The notes beneath the pieces were generated by a model. The model made no database searches and was not told the DNA's origin. It saw nothing but the letters and a program-made list of their open reading frames with translations. DNA of 64,000 nt, from positions 140,829,464-140,893,463 of the forward strand of contig NC_080541.1 in NCBI RefSeq assembly GCF_028640845.1. Reading direction: 5' to 3'. This DNA comes from Ahaetulla prasina. Its lineage: Eukaryota; Chordata; Lepidosauria; Squamata; Colubridae. Position numbers and translations under genes: made by a program. Numbering within the stretch: position 1 is the first letter of the stretch; each line of letters starts with the position of its first letter. Positions 33,016 to 43,179 of the stretch are shown one piece after another.

Positions 33016-33275
33016 CAGTGGTGGGATTCAAATTTTTTTATTATTGGTTCTGTGGGCGTGGCTTGGTGGGCATGGCTTGGCTTGGTGGATGTGGCTTGGT
33101 GAGGGGAAGGATACTGTAAAATCTCCATTCCCTCCTGATCAGCTGGGACTTGGGAGGCAGAGACTAGATGGGAGCGTGGCCCGTCAGAGGTGGTATTTAC
33201 CGGTTCTCCAAACTACTCAAAATTTCCGCTACCAGATCTCCAGAACTGCTCAGAACCTGCTGAAACCCACCTCTG
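33016..33275. mobile_element. hAT MITE, GGTGGG family, TSD 7/8, inverted
   Basis: Ends CAGTGGTGGGATTCAAA and TGAAACCCACCTCTG. Flanks ataaatag (33008-33015) and acaaatag (33276-33283). The orientation is opposite to the copy at 25331. Confidence 0.9.
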
Positions 33276-33284
33276 ACAAATAGA

Positions 33285-34165
33285 CCTTATGTAATTAAGA
33301 GTTAATTTCATATAAAAATGATGTTGAAACTCATAGCCAATCTCAGTTTAATGGAAAGCAAATTTGCATTTGTTTTGCTTTCTCCAATATTTGAATTTCC
33401 GTATATCTGAGGTTCCTTTCATCCCATTTGTGGAGAAATTTACAGTAATTAATAAGGGCTTGGGAAAGACCAAACTGCATGCATTTTTCAAATTAGCAAT
33501 TCTGAGGATGGACAGGACTGTGTTGTACCAGCCTGTATCCACCAGAAAGTAAGGGTTAATTCAGTAGACCCAATATAGCTGAGAATATAAATGGCTTTAT
33601 AGCTCAGATATTTCAAAGCTAAACAGTAACTGTCTTTTACCAAATAGAAAATTAATGTATATAAATAACTTGTAGATTGTCATGTACCATGTGCTATCAG
33701 GGCTCTGGTGTTCCTGGATGGGATGATAATTTCATGCTAAGCTTGAACTTTGATATCAAATATCATTCAATCTTTGAAGGAATGTTGTTTTTGCCTGGTC
33801 CAATTCAACGGATAGAAGGCTCATTTACACAATGATTTCCCCCCAAAATTATTCCTGTCAATTTGGCAAGTTTTTAAAATAACAACTTTAACCAAATTCA
33901 TCCTATTTTCTTTAAAAGAAAGGAACGGAAGCCTTATTTTCAGACAGCTCTTTGAAAGCCATTTATCTCAGATGCGCTGGCATTCTACAGCGTAATTTGT
34001 TATTTCAAGTGACCTATGGAATGTTTCTTTGCTAGGAAAGGGTAAAACAAACTTCCTCCACATAATTTATCTCGTTCACAATTTTTTTTTATTAAAAAAA
34101 AATGGACCAGTAAGATGTTCAGATGCACACAATGCAGCCATGATTAAAATAGCAATTGTTGCATG
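33285..34165. other. Unassigned, probably single-copy
   Basis: No gene or named repeat seen. Confidence 0.25.
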
Positions 34166-34174
34166 GATATAATG

Positions 34175-34691
34175 CAGTGGTAGTCAACCTGGTCCCTACC
34201 GCCCACTAGTGGGCATTCCAGCTTTCATGGTGGGCGGTAGGGGTTTTGTCCGATCCTGAAGCACTTTCCTTTTTTAAAAAATTTAATTGACCTTTTAAAA
34301 AATTTTCATGGAACTATTTAAAAACATTTTCATTAGGTTTTCATAAAATTCCCCATGACAATTTAAATTTCTGAAAATATACTATTTGTATCGCCCACGC
34401 ATAAGTTTAGTTCAAGTTACGTAAGTGAAACTAAATGGTGCTATAGTGCGACCGCAAACAAAAGAGCTTCATCCCAGAATAGCTCGTGTGTCTCCCCTCA
34501 CACTACCCAGCTGTAACAGACAAGCAGAGCTGGTAGCCGGCGTCCCCCCCACCTCAATCCATGATGCGCGAGAGGCAAGCGTAGACGATGATACATGGCA
34601 CATTACTGTGGAACCGGTGAGCGGTTAGAAAATTTTACTACTAACAGAGATACAAAAGTGGGCAGTAGATATAAAAAGGTTGACTCCCCTG
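34175..34691. mobile_element. 517-bp hAT element, GGTAGTCAA family, perfect TSD
   Basis: Ends CAGTGGTAGTCAACCTGG and AAAAAGGTTGACTCCCCTG. Flanks atataatg (34167-34174 and 34692-34699) are identical. Subterminal ACCGCCCACTAGTGGGCATT is itself palindromic. There is no transposase frame. A copy of identical length lies inverted at 45633-46149. Confidence 0.95.
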
Positions 34692-34699
34692 ATATAATG

Positions 34700-35940
34700 T
34701 GTAAAAGGCACCCAAGCAATCACTATGTATGGTCTGAAATAACAAGAAAGGAATGGCCAACAATCTTCTTCAAGCAGTCCTCTAAATACATAAAGATTTG
34801 AAGCTATGTAGAGAACAGGTTCATGGAAGCTGCAGCATTTTCAAGTTGAGCAAAGAGGTTAGAAGGGGAACTGTATCACATCCATCTCAATGGAAGTATC
34901 TAAAAAAATAAGGTCTTGAATTGCACAGTGGGCAGGTGGCATATGAGAAAAATGATTGGGAAATATCGATCATTAGCACTTGAAGAATGATTTCAGCTTT
35001 GAATATGGCTGGGTTTGAATTACAAAAGAAGAGCAAACATCATCTCATTCTTTGCCCTAAGGATCCAGATATCTTAAGCTGGTCCTAAACCATGTTATAG
35101 AATTACAAGGAAAATTCGGCGTCTTTGACCCCAAACCCTAAAAATACTTTCTTGCACTTGGAAGAAAGTACCATACAATATACCAGGATATGGCTCCAAC
35201 CTGTTATGGCTCACAACCAATAAAGTTTTACCTCATGTTCCAAGTCAAAGAAAAGGAACCTGTGTTCTGGGACTACATCTCCCAGTAATCATAAGAAATT
35301 TTGATTTCTTTTTTTGAAAATTTTGAAAATTGGCCAATCATAAGAAATTTTGGAAATTGTACTTTGGTAGGATCTGGAAGCCCAGAGTTCCTATCCCTAT
35401 TCTAAACTAACCGTTGTGAAAAGTTTCTGCTTGACATTAAGAAGAACCATTGAACTTAAGGTGGTGTTGGTTGAAATGAGTTCTGATTTCTTATCAACAA
35501 TTCTGGAGCCAAATATTTGTACAGTGACCCAATCCTGTGTGGTCAACTGTTTTCAGTATACTTTCATTGATTTTTCTCTTTGCCCCATGTAACTAAGTTT
35601 CCTGAGGGTAAGCAACTGTTACAGCAAATCATACCAAAACGTCTTCAGCTGAAAATAGCAGGGAAATGTCAGGGAAAAGTCACCGTTGATGGATGAACAG
35701 GCCTTTCTGGCAAAGCAAAGAATAAATACCATATCTCTCTCATCTTCTCACACACACACCTGAAGCAGTTTGATATATACATAGGTAGTACCTCCAGTTC
35801 AGTTCCTATAAGGCAGGTTGATGACAGTAAAAATTGTAATCTCCTAGGCAAAAGCCATTCCAATCCTGATCATTTAGAAATTATCTGGCTATTGTATACC
35901 TTAATTAATTTGTTTACTATATAGAAAGATCTTGCTTAGA
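34700..35940. other. Unassigned, probably single-copy
   Basis: No gene or named repeat seen. A short inverted or duplicated ATCATAAGAAATTTTGG block occurs at about 35287-35352. Confidence 0.25.
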
Positions 35941-35944
35941 GTAT

Positions 35945-36298
35945 TTAGTAACCATTCAAAGGTACAATGGCACTGAAAAATGTGACTTATGATCGTTTTT
36001 CACACTTACAACCATTACAGCATATGCATAGTCATATAATCCAAATTCAGACACTGGTAACTGCGTCAAATTTATGACTATTGCAGTATTCCCCTTTTGA
36101 GATCTGACATGCAAAGTCAATAGGGAAACAAGATTCACTTAACAACCATGTCACTAACTTAACAACCACAGTGATTCACTTAACAACTGTGGCAAGAAAT
36201 GTCATAAAATGGGGCAAAATTTACTTAACAAATGTCTCATTTGTTAGCAACAGAAATTTTGGGCTAAATTGTGGTTGTAAGTCAAGGAACTACCTGTA
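35945..36298. mobile_element. MITE, 'tcctcaacttacaac' family, inverted
   Basis: Shares ATTCACTTAACAACTGTGGC and TTGTGGTTGTAAGTCAAGGA with the inverse of 16441-16858. The right end ACTACCTGTA is intact and the left end decayed. Confidence 0.65.
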
Positions 36299-36544
36299 TT
36301 TAAATGGAACCAAGACACGGAATGAAAGCTGAGTAAACAACCTATCTGTCCATGTATCATAATGAGAAATAAGATCATAATGTGTGCTGTTTTTTAAAAG
36401 TATTTTTGTTTTTCAAGGAATCTATCAAGAAATCAAGCAGTGATTTCTCTCCTGATCTACTGTAGAAAACCAGAGTAAATGACCTTGAAGAAAATAGGCA
36501 AGGACTGTTATATAAGCAAGGACTGTTATATAAGCAAAGAGGGG

Positions 36545-36745
36545 GCCAAAATTCCCATTCTCACCCCCAGCTCCTGCCAACCCAGCAGTTCGAAAGCATC
36601 CAAATGTGATTAGGTAAATAGGTACCACTTTGGTGGGAAGGTAACAGTGCTTTGTGACATCATGCTGGCCACATGACCATGGAAATGTCTTCAGACAGTG
36701 TTGGCTCAATGACCTTGAAACGGAGATGAGCCCTACCCTCCATAG
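36545..36745 (+). mobile_element. tRNA-headed SINE (family S3), partial
   Basis: Opposite orientation to the other three copies: AATAGGTACCACTTTGGTGG, CATGCTGGCCACATGACC and GAAACGGAGATGAGCCCTAC are readable; the tRNA-like head is missing or decayed. Confidence 0.6.
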
Positions 36746-36749
36746 TCAG

Positions 36750-37205
36750 CAATGATTAGCAGTATAATCCAGAGGGATGCTATTACTTTTTTATATATAC
36801 AGTATATATTAAGGAAACCATTGGAATCTTTCAGAAGTTTTAAGATTTTGTCCTGTGCTATTAACTGAATGCATAATTGAATAAACCTCTGCTATCAAGC
36901 AAGCTATACAGTTCAACTGACAACATCAGAGGTTTTATTATGTATTCTTCATGACATAAATTTCCTTTATGTATTTTTAATCCCAAAGAAATTAGATTTC
37001 TTCTTCTGGAGCCTAACAAGTCACTTTCACTTGCAATATTTTAGCATAACTTTCCTTTTCCTAAATAGCAAAGACATGTTTTTATAACAATGATGTACTG
37101 GGGAAAAAGGCTTCTTAGCTCTCCAGGTAGTATTGTGGAAAATTATTGCATGTGCTTGAATCTCTAAGAAAAACTTAAGCAGATACTGAAAAAAATGAAT
37201 ATACA
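36750..37205. other. Unassigned sequence
   Basis: No gene or named repeat seen. Confidence 0.25.
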
Positions 37206-37207
37206 AC

Positions 37208-37530
37208 TAGTGCTCACTTAACAATGGTAATTTAGACCAGCATGTTCCTAAATGATGCAGTTCTAAAGTGACATTGCGTGATTGCACAAATTGTGACACT
37301 TCCAGCTGTCGCTGTTTCAGGGTCACCTGATCACCATTTATGATTCCTACCAGTTTCCCCATTGATTTTGCTTGTCAGAAGCTGGCAATGAAAGTTCCAT
37401 ATAGTGATCATCTGACCACTGGACACTACCATCGTCATAATCACAAGCCAGTTGCCAAGTGCCCAAATTGCAATTACGTGACTGCAGGGACTCTGTGATG
37501 GCCACAACTACAAGGAGCAGTCGTCATTCA
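37208..37530. mobile_element. Diverged MITE related to the 'tcctcaacttacaac' family
   Basis: TTTCCCCATTGATTTTGCTTG, CCAGTTGCCAAGTGCCCAAA and ACGTGACTGCAGGGACTCTG align with 16600-16760. The termini are not clear. Confidence 0.5.
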
Positions 37531-37589
37531 GCACTTCACATGGTTAATGAACAAGGACCACCTCTATATAGTAGAAGTGAAAACAAATG

Positions 37590-37900
37590 TAGAGGTAAAG
37601 GTTTCTCCTGTCAGGTAATGTCTGACTCTAGGGGATGGTGCACATCTCTATTTCTTAGCTGAAAGAACTAGCATTGTCTGAAGACATTTCCACCATGACT
37701 ATTCACACGGAACGTTGTTACTTCACACCAAAGTGGTACCTATTTACCTACTTGCATTTGCATGCTTTCAAATTGTTAGATGGGCAGAAGCTGGGGCAGT
37801 AACAGGAACTCACCCCATCAAACAATGCTCGGGTCTTGAACCCAGGCTGTCAGCTTTCCAGTTGACAATCTCAGCCTCTTTAAACCATTGTGCCCCTTAT
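37590..37900 (-). mobile_element. tRNA-headed SINE (family S3), inverted
   Basis: CTGACTCTAGGGGATGGTGC, CACCAAAGTGGTACCTATTT, GCATGCTTTCAAATTGTTAG and a right-hand tRNA-like head (inverse of AACCATTGTGCCCC). Confidence 0.65.
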
Positions 37901-37904
37901 AATT

Positions 37905-39160
37905 ATAATGGAGAATAGAAATGGGAAATTGTTGGGATTCTGTTACGATCATCGGACTTATCTTGATGATTGCAACTCAGTGCAAAATGCTGAGGTAGGC
38001 TATGGTTAAAAAAATTTCAATATGGCAATTATGACAATGTGACTGAAGCTCATAGTTATGATCATCATCTTGACCTTTTGTGGCAAAAGCCCCATACCTG
38101 AGATGCAGTCTAAATAAGTACTATAGATATGCTTGACTGCTCCACATCCTTATTTCTTCGTAGCAAAGTAAACAAAACCGGGTTTGTTTCATCAATAGGA
38201 GTGTTTCATCCCAATTTGGACATGATATTTATGAATTTCAAAACAAGCCAATTGTCTTCAATTCACTGTTTTAAAATCATTACACAAGACCTCCATAGTC
38301 CCTTCCAACTCTATTATTCTGTTATTACAGTTAATTGAAGATTAAGGGTTTTGTTACTTACATCCAAGTAAAGAGAACTGTAGCTTCTCTTGTGGCCTAA
38401 ACAGCTCCCCAAGTCACTATAATTTGTCTAAATGTGGTCTTCCCCCCCCCCCACATCTTATACATAGATCTCTATGGTGGAATTGTCTGCACACATATGT
38501 CCTGCTACCAAAAGTCATACATAAATGTATAGTGTATATTCACACACAGTCATACAAGTTCAGCATTATCTTCAGATTAGAGAGTCTAGATTTTCCCACC
38601 ACATTAATAAACTTATTATAACTCTTCATTAGGAGAAAGAGAATAATCACTCCTTGTCTTCTTTGAGATGTAGACAAGAGGAAGACTGATTGCTCCCAGA
38701 CTCCTTTAGCATTCAGAAAAACTAGGGAATAAAACAGAGTTTCAAAAACAGGGCAATCTGGTTTATCAAGTCCATTTGGAGTCTGGAGATGATTTGGGCA
38801 CTCTGCAACCTGGATGTACCAAATAATCTAGAATACTTCTTTAGGAAAATAATAGGGAAATGATGCCAAATGCATTAAATTGTGACCTTCCGTAATCCTG
38901 ATCTATATATAATAATATCAAACACTGAGCATTCATGATAACAGATGGGAGGGGAATCTCTTTTATAATCTAAAATAAAGAAATTGCATAGCCTTACCAA
39001 CTATTGTCAGGGCACAAAACAAGGGCAGGATTACAATCACATGGTTGCAATTATCATCTTGACTTTTTGACCCTCATTTTACAGACACATACCCCCCCGG
39101 ACTATTATGTAGAACAGAACATGCTCATTTAATGTCTATGAAAATTCTCAGTCATCTAGG
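37905..39160. other. Unassigned sequence
   Basis: No gene or named repeat seen. A poly(C) run is at 38442-38452. Confidence 0.25.
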
Positions 39161-39167
39161 TCATAGT

Positions 39168-39318
39168 TGTCCCAAAGGTTCTTTTTCAAGAGGCAGCTGG
39201 ATTTCCTTGTTTTTTCTTTGAAGTTCTGAGCTGAAGAAGCTTCTTGGATAAGAAGTGAAACATCTTCAAAGAAAAACAAGAAAGTCCAGTTGCCTCTTGA
39301 AAAAGCAGCTTTGGGACA
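39168..39318. mobile_element. Penelope-type palindromic terminal repeat (third family)
   Basis: The left arm 39168-39223 (TGTCCCAAAGG...CTTTGAAG) is the inverse of the right arm 39264-39318 (CTTCAAAG...TTTGGGACA) with few mismatches. The 40-base loop contains a hammerhead-like motif on the + strand (39231-39264). The right arm begins at the predicted cleavage site. There is no coding sequence. Confidence 0.55.
39231..39264 (+). ncRNA. Minimal hammerhead-ribozyme-like motif, third family
   Basis: Order: CTGAAGA, A, helix II GCTTCT / loop TGGATA / AGAAGT (last pair G-U), GAAACATC. It is exactly 34 nt. The core CTGANGA and GAAA are intact. The ACGT that would form the two-pair helix III is ACAT, so that helix is damaged and activity is doubtful in this copy. 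Confidence 0.5.
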
Positions 39319-39371
39319 TGCTCAAGTAATATATTTTGGGTTTTCAGCACACTATGCTAAACTGTCCAGAG

Positions 39372-39780
39372 TAGTGGTGGGATTCAAGAATTTTTACTAC
39401 CAGTTGTGTGGGCATGGCTTGGTGGGTGTGGTGTGACATGACTTGGTGGGTGTGGCTTGGTGGGCTTGACAGGGGAATGATACTGTAAAATCCCCATTCC
39501 CTCCCCACTCCAGGGGAGGGATACTGCAAAAATCCCCATTCTCTCCCGATCAGCTGGGACTCAGGAGGCAGAGAGATGGTATTTATTATTGCTAAACACA
39601 GTGTAATACACAGTATTGCTTAACACAGTGTAAGCCGCCCTGAGTCTTCGGAGAAGGGCGGGATATAAATTCAAATAAAATAAAATAAATAAATAAAAAA
39701 TGTACCAGTTCTCTGAACTATTCAAAATTTCCGCTACTTGTTCTCCAGAACTGGTCAGAACCCTGTGAATAACACCTCTG
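39372..39780. mobile_element. hAT MITE, GGTGGG family, perfect TSD, with nested SINE
   Basis: Left end TAGTGGTGGGATTCAAG (first base changed) and right end AATAACACCTCTG. Flanks gtccagag (39364-39371 and 39781-39788) are identical. A SINE tail at 39585-39703 interrupts the GGTATTTACCGG interior. Confidence 0.9.
39585..39703 (+). mobile_element. 3' half of LINE-D-tailed SINE nested in the MITE
   Basis: GTAAGCCGCCCTGAGTCTTC, GGAGAAGGGCGGGATATAAA and an (AAAT)n tail match the 3' half of 9445-9707. The 5' part is truncated. Confidence 0.75.
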
Positions 39781-39874
39781 GTCCAGAGTAGCTTTGCAGA
39801 GTGAGATCGACAGCATATAAATTTAATACATACATACACACATTATATACATATATACACACATACATATATAA

Positions 39875-40219
39875 AGGTTCCCCTCACACATATGTGCTAG
39901 TTGTTCCCGACTCTAGGGGCCGGTGCTCATCTCCATTTCAAAGCCAAAGAGCCAGCACTGTCCGAAGACGTCTCTGCGGTCATGTGGCCGGCATGACTCA
40001 ACGCCAAAGGTGCATGGAACACTGTTACCTTCCCACCAAAGGTGGTCCCTATTTTTCTACTTGCATTCTTTACGTGCTTTCGAACTGCTAAGTTGGCAGA
40101 AGCTGGGACAAGTAACGGGAGCTCACTCCATTATGCGGCGCTAGGGATTCAAACTACTGAACTGCCGATCTTTCTGATCGACAAGTTCAGTGCCTTAGCC
40201 ACTGAACCACCGTGTCCCC
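39875..40219 (-). mobile_element. tRNA-headed SINE (family S3), inverted, best copy
   Basis: The most complete S3 copy. On the minus strand the head reads GGGGACACGGTGGTTCAGTG with a B-box-like region near TAGTTTGAATCCC. The body includes the inverse of TCATGTGGCCGGCATGACTC and ACCTTCCCACCAAAGGTGGT. Confidence 0.75.
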
Positions 40220-40224
40220 TACAT

Positions 40225-40630
40225 GCATATATACATCTACTCAAAATGTTCAGTTCCTAATCCTGAAAAAAACCTCCTGCAAAACAGCAGTTTCTGGTAA
40301 CATTTCTCCAAATGCTCTGAGTGAATACTTATTACTTGAACGTAAAACAAGAGGGAAAATAGCTCAACTACACAAAGAAAAATTAGCTTAAGTCCTGACA
40401 TGCACCAAAACATGAAAGAGAGGAAAGAAAGATCTCTCTTTATCCCTGACTATGGTAGGAAATATAGATCCATAGTTTATTTATGCTTGTCACTGTCCCT
40501 CTGATTCAAATAACTCTATATATCTTTTTGATATGCATTTTATTTTATTTTTCGTTGAAAGAAAACAAAAGGACCTCTTATTTAAAATGAGAAAGGGTAA
40601 CTCTAAAATGAACATAGGTGATAAAGGTGG
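40225..40630. other. Unassigned sequence
   Basis: No gene or named repeat seen. Confidence 0.25.
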
Positions 40631-40632
40631 CG

Positions 40633-41273
40633 TCAGGCCTGGAAACCATACTAGACTGTAGGTTTCCAGACACTACCACATTTCTCTCCTGAGGGGAAGA
40701 AGGGTGGTTGATGGGTATGGTAACATTCTTCAAGCGGTCAAGGTCGGATTGTGTTCGCATCTGCAGAAGGAGTGGCAAGAAGAGGTTTCGAATAAAGTGG
40801 AAGAACGTTGGTCCATGTGACCGGCAAAGGGGTTAGCGGGGGTGGGACTCTTGGGGTTTGTATAACTGAGAAAAGAATCCAGAAGTTTCAGTTTTGGAAT
40901 TTCACTCATCGTATGCCAGTTTCCTTATGCTAGTAAAGAACTTTGAAAGACAATGGCTTCAGAGTTTTTTTCATGCAGAAGAGGGTTTTCTGGAACTTTG
41001 TCATTATCCCAAAACTGAAACTTCCAGATTCTTTTCCCAGTTATACAAACCCCAAGAGTCCCACCCCACTAACCCCTTTGCCGGTCACATGGTCCAACGT
41101 TCTTCCACTTTATTCGAAACCTCTTCTTGCCACTCCTTCTGCAGATGCGAACGCAATCCGACCTTGACCGCTTGAAGAATGTTACCATACCCACCAACCC
41201 CCCTTCTTCCCCTCAGGGGAGAAATGTGGCAGCGTCTGGAAACCTACGGTCTAGTATGGTTTCCAGGCCTGAC
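40633..41273. repeat. Large inverted repeat, ~267-bp arms, ~107-bp spacer
   Basis: Left arm 40633-40899 and right arm 41007-41273 are reverse complements at roughly 95% identity by eye (about a dozen differences). Example: TCAGGCCTGGAAACCATACT at the left edge, AGTATGGTTTCCAGGCCTGA at the right. Both arms encode the same fragment (MPLLLQMRTQSDLDRLKNV) on outward-facing strands; I do not recognise it. The right arm ends about 15 bases from the 3' end of the inverted Penelope copy. Confidence 0.9.
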
Positions 41274-41336
41274 AGGTGGAATGGTTCCCTTTGGTTGTTC
41301 GGGTTTTCTCCCGTGTAAAATTGGAAGTGTCTTGGC

Positions 41337-41370
41337 AACGTTTCGACGAAGTCTCATTCGTCATCTTCAG
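41337..41370 (-). ncRNA. Minimal hammerhead-ribozyme-like motif (main family)
   Basis: On the minus strand CTGAAGA, perfect GACGAA/TTCGTC helix II with TGAGAC loop, GAAACGTT. The last base is T instead of C, which the hammerhead rule (not G) tolerates. The element stop codon lies in the loop. Confidence 0.65.
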
Positions 41371-42280
41371 GCTTCAGCTTCGTGCTTCTGGGAGCAATGT
41401 GTGATCGCAGCTGTTTCTTCCTTTTAACTGCTAGTGGGGGTTTGAACTGATTGGGTGGGAGCTTGGCTGTGCTCTGATTGGATGGGGTTTTTTCTGTGCT
41501 CTGATTGGCTGGGGGTGTGTCCTGTGTTGGTGGGGGCTTGGTTGTGCTCAGTCTAGTCTGTGCTGCAGGGGGATTTGAGCTGGTGAGCTGCATAGCTGTT
41601 GTTTGGCTTTGTGGTCGTGCTACATCTTCATAGTGGGTGTCAGTCTGCTGCATGAATGGATTGGAGGGGTTTGAATTGGCTAATGTTGCAGCTGCGGTCT
41701 GGCTTCTGGTCCTTGGTCGTGCTTCATGATCAGTGTGGGTTTGGGTCTGCTTTCTGGGTGGATGTGCGGTGGTGACATCCTGTGTGGACCTTGTGAGTGT
41801 GGGTCTGGTGTCATTCCTCGTGTTAGGGACTCGTTTGTCAATAAGGGCGGGTTTCCAAATGGCTGGTAGGCGGGAGGTGTCATCTCGTTTGTTCATGCTG
41901 TGTAGGCGTTTTTCTATCTCAATGGCTTCTCTGATTATTCTGTTGTTAAAGTGTTCAGTTTTGGTGATAGTTCTGGTCTTTTTAAAGTCAATATCGTGTC
42001 CTGTGACTTTAAAGTGTTGGACCAGGGAAGAAGTTGGTTCCTCTTTTTTGAATGAGTTCTTGTGTTCTTCAATGCGTGCACTTATTCTTCTGTTGGTTTG
42101 TCCAATGTATGTGGTGGGGCAGGCGGTGCATGGGATTTCATATACTCCTTGATTTTCTAACTCAATTTTGTCTTTGGGGTTTCTTAGGATGGTGGATATT
42201 TTTCTGTTTGTGCAGAATGCTGTCTTGATGTTGTGTTTGTGGAGGATCTTGCTGATTCTGTCTGTGGTGCCTTTTATATA
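41354..42280 (-). pseudogene. Penelope GIY-YIG endonuclease with Thr/Pro/Gln-rich C-terminal tail
   Basis: One uninterrupted frame runs from the truncation point to the stop. Residues begin YIKGTTDRISKILHKHNIK, then VYEIPCTACPTTYIGQTNRR (GIY-YIG motifs), RIEEHKNSFKKEE, HFNNRIIREAIEIEKRLHS and RLPAIWKPALIDKRVP. A tail of about 150 residues rich in T, P, Q, S and N follows, ending LKPEDDE-stop. The stop codon (41354-41356) lies in the loop of the hammerhead motif, so coding and ribozyme sequence overlap. The frame upstream of 42280 is antisense Penelope sequence, not part of the protein. Confidence 0.85.
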
Positions 42281-42960
42281 CTCACACCACCACCCAGCAC
42301 AGATCAACTCCGTAGCCAAGACACTCATCTCCAGAACAAAATGCTTAGCTGATGAACAACACCTAAAACCCGAACTAGACACCCTCACTAACGTACTAAC
42401 ATTCAATGGATTCCAAACAAATAAGATTACCAAGCTAATCCAAAAAGAACCCCCCACTAAAATCCAAGACAGAGAACAAGAAAACGGCACAGCCCTCCTC
42501 CCATATATAAAAGGCACCACAGACAGAATCAGCAAGATCCTCCACAAACACAACATCAAGACAGCATTCTGCACAAACAGAAAAATATCCACCATCCTAA
42601 GACTGACACCCACTATGAAGATGTAGCACGACCACAAAGCCAAACAACAGCTATGCAGCTCACCAGCTCAAATCCCCCTGCAGCACAGACTAGACTGAGC
42701 ACAACCAAGCCCCCACCAACACAGGACACACCCCCAGCCAATCAGAGCACAGAAAAAACCCCATCCAATCAGAGCACAGCCAAGCTCCCACCCAATCAGT
42801 TCAAACCCCCACTAGCAGTTAAAAGGAAGAAACAGCTGCGATCACACATTGCTCCCAGAAGCACGAAGCTGAAGCCTGAAGATGACGAATGAGACTTCGT
42901 CGAAACGTTGCCAAGACACTTCCAATTTTACACGGGAGAAAACCCGAACAACCAAAGACC
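42281..42960 (+). mobile_element. Penelope-like element, + copy with endonuclease deleted
   Basis: Starts SHHHPAQINSVAKT (equivalent to 14989 onward) and runs to KISTILR at about 42600. It then jumps directly to CTGACACCCACTATGAAGAT, which lies after the endonuclease in the copy at 14683. About 560 bases encoding the whole GIY-YIG domain are missing; AGA is shared at the joint. The frame is lost after the joint, but the downstream tail stays open at 42653-42892, again ending LKPEDDE in the hammerhead. It ends AACCAAAGACCTATATA at the (TA)n. Confidence 0.9.
42876..42909 (+). ncRNA. Minimal hammerhead-ribozyme-like motif (main family)
   Basis: CTGAAGA, T, GACGAA/TGAGAC/TTCGTC, GAAACGTT. The core and helix II are intact. 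With 41337-41370 it forms an inverted pair 1.5 kb apart. Confidence 0.65.
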
Positions 42961-43178
<218 letters not shown>

Positions 43179-43179
43179 A

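Larger units (their letters stand above)
41286..42280 (-). mobile_element. Penelope-like element, inverted copy with intact GIY-YIG
   Basis: The minus strand carries the endonuclease half and 3' region of the same family as 14683-16325. It is joined head to head at 42280/42281 with a + strand copy. Its 5' limit is TATATAAAAGGCACC; its 3' limit is near AACAACCAAAG (inverse of about 41289-41299). Confidence 0.9.
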
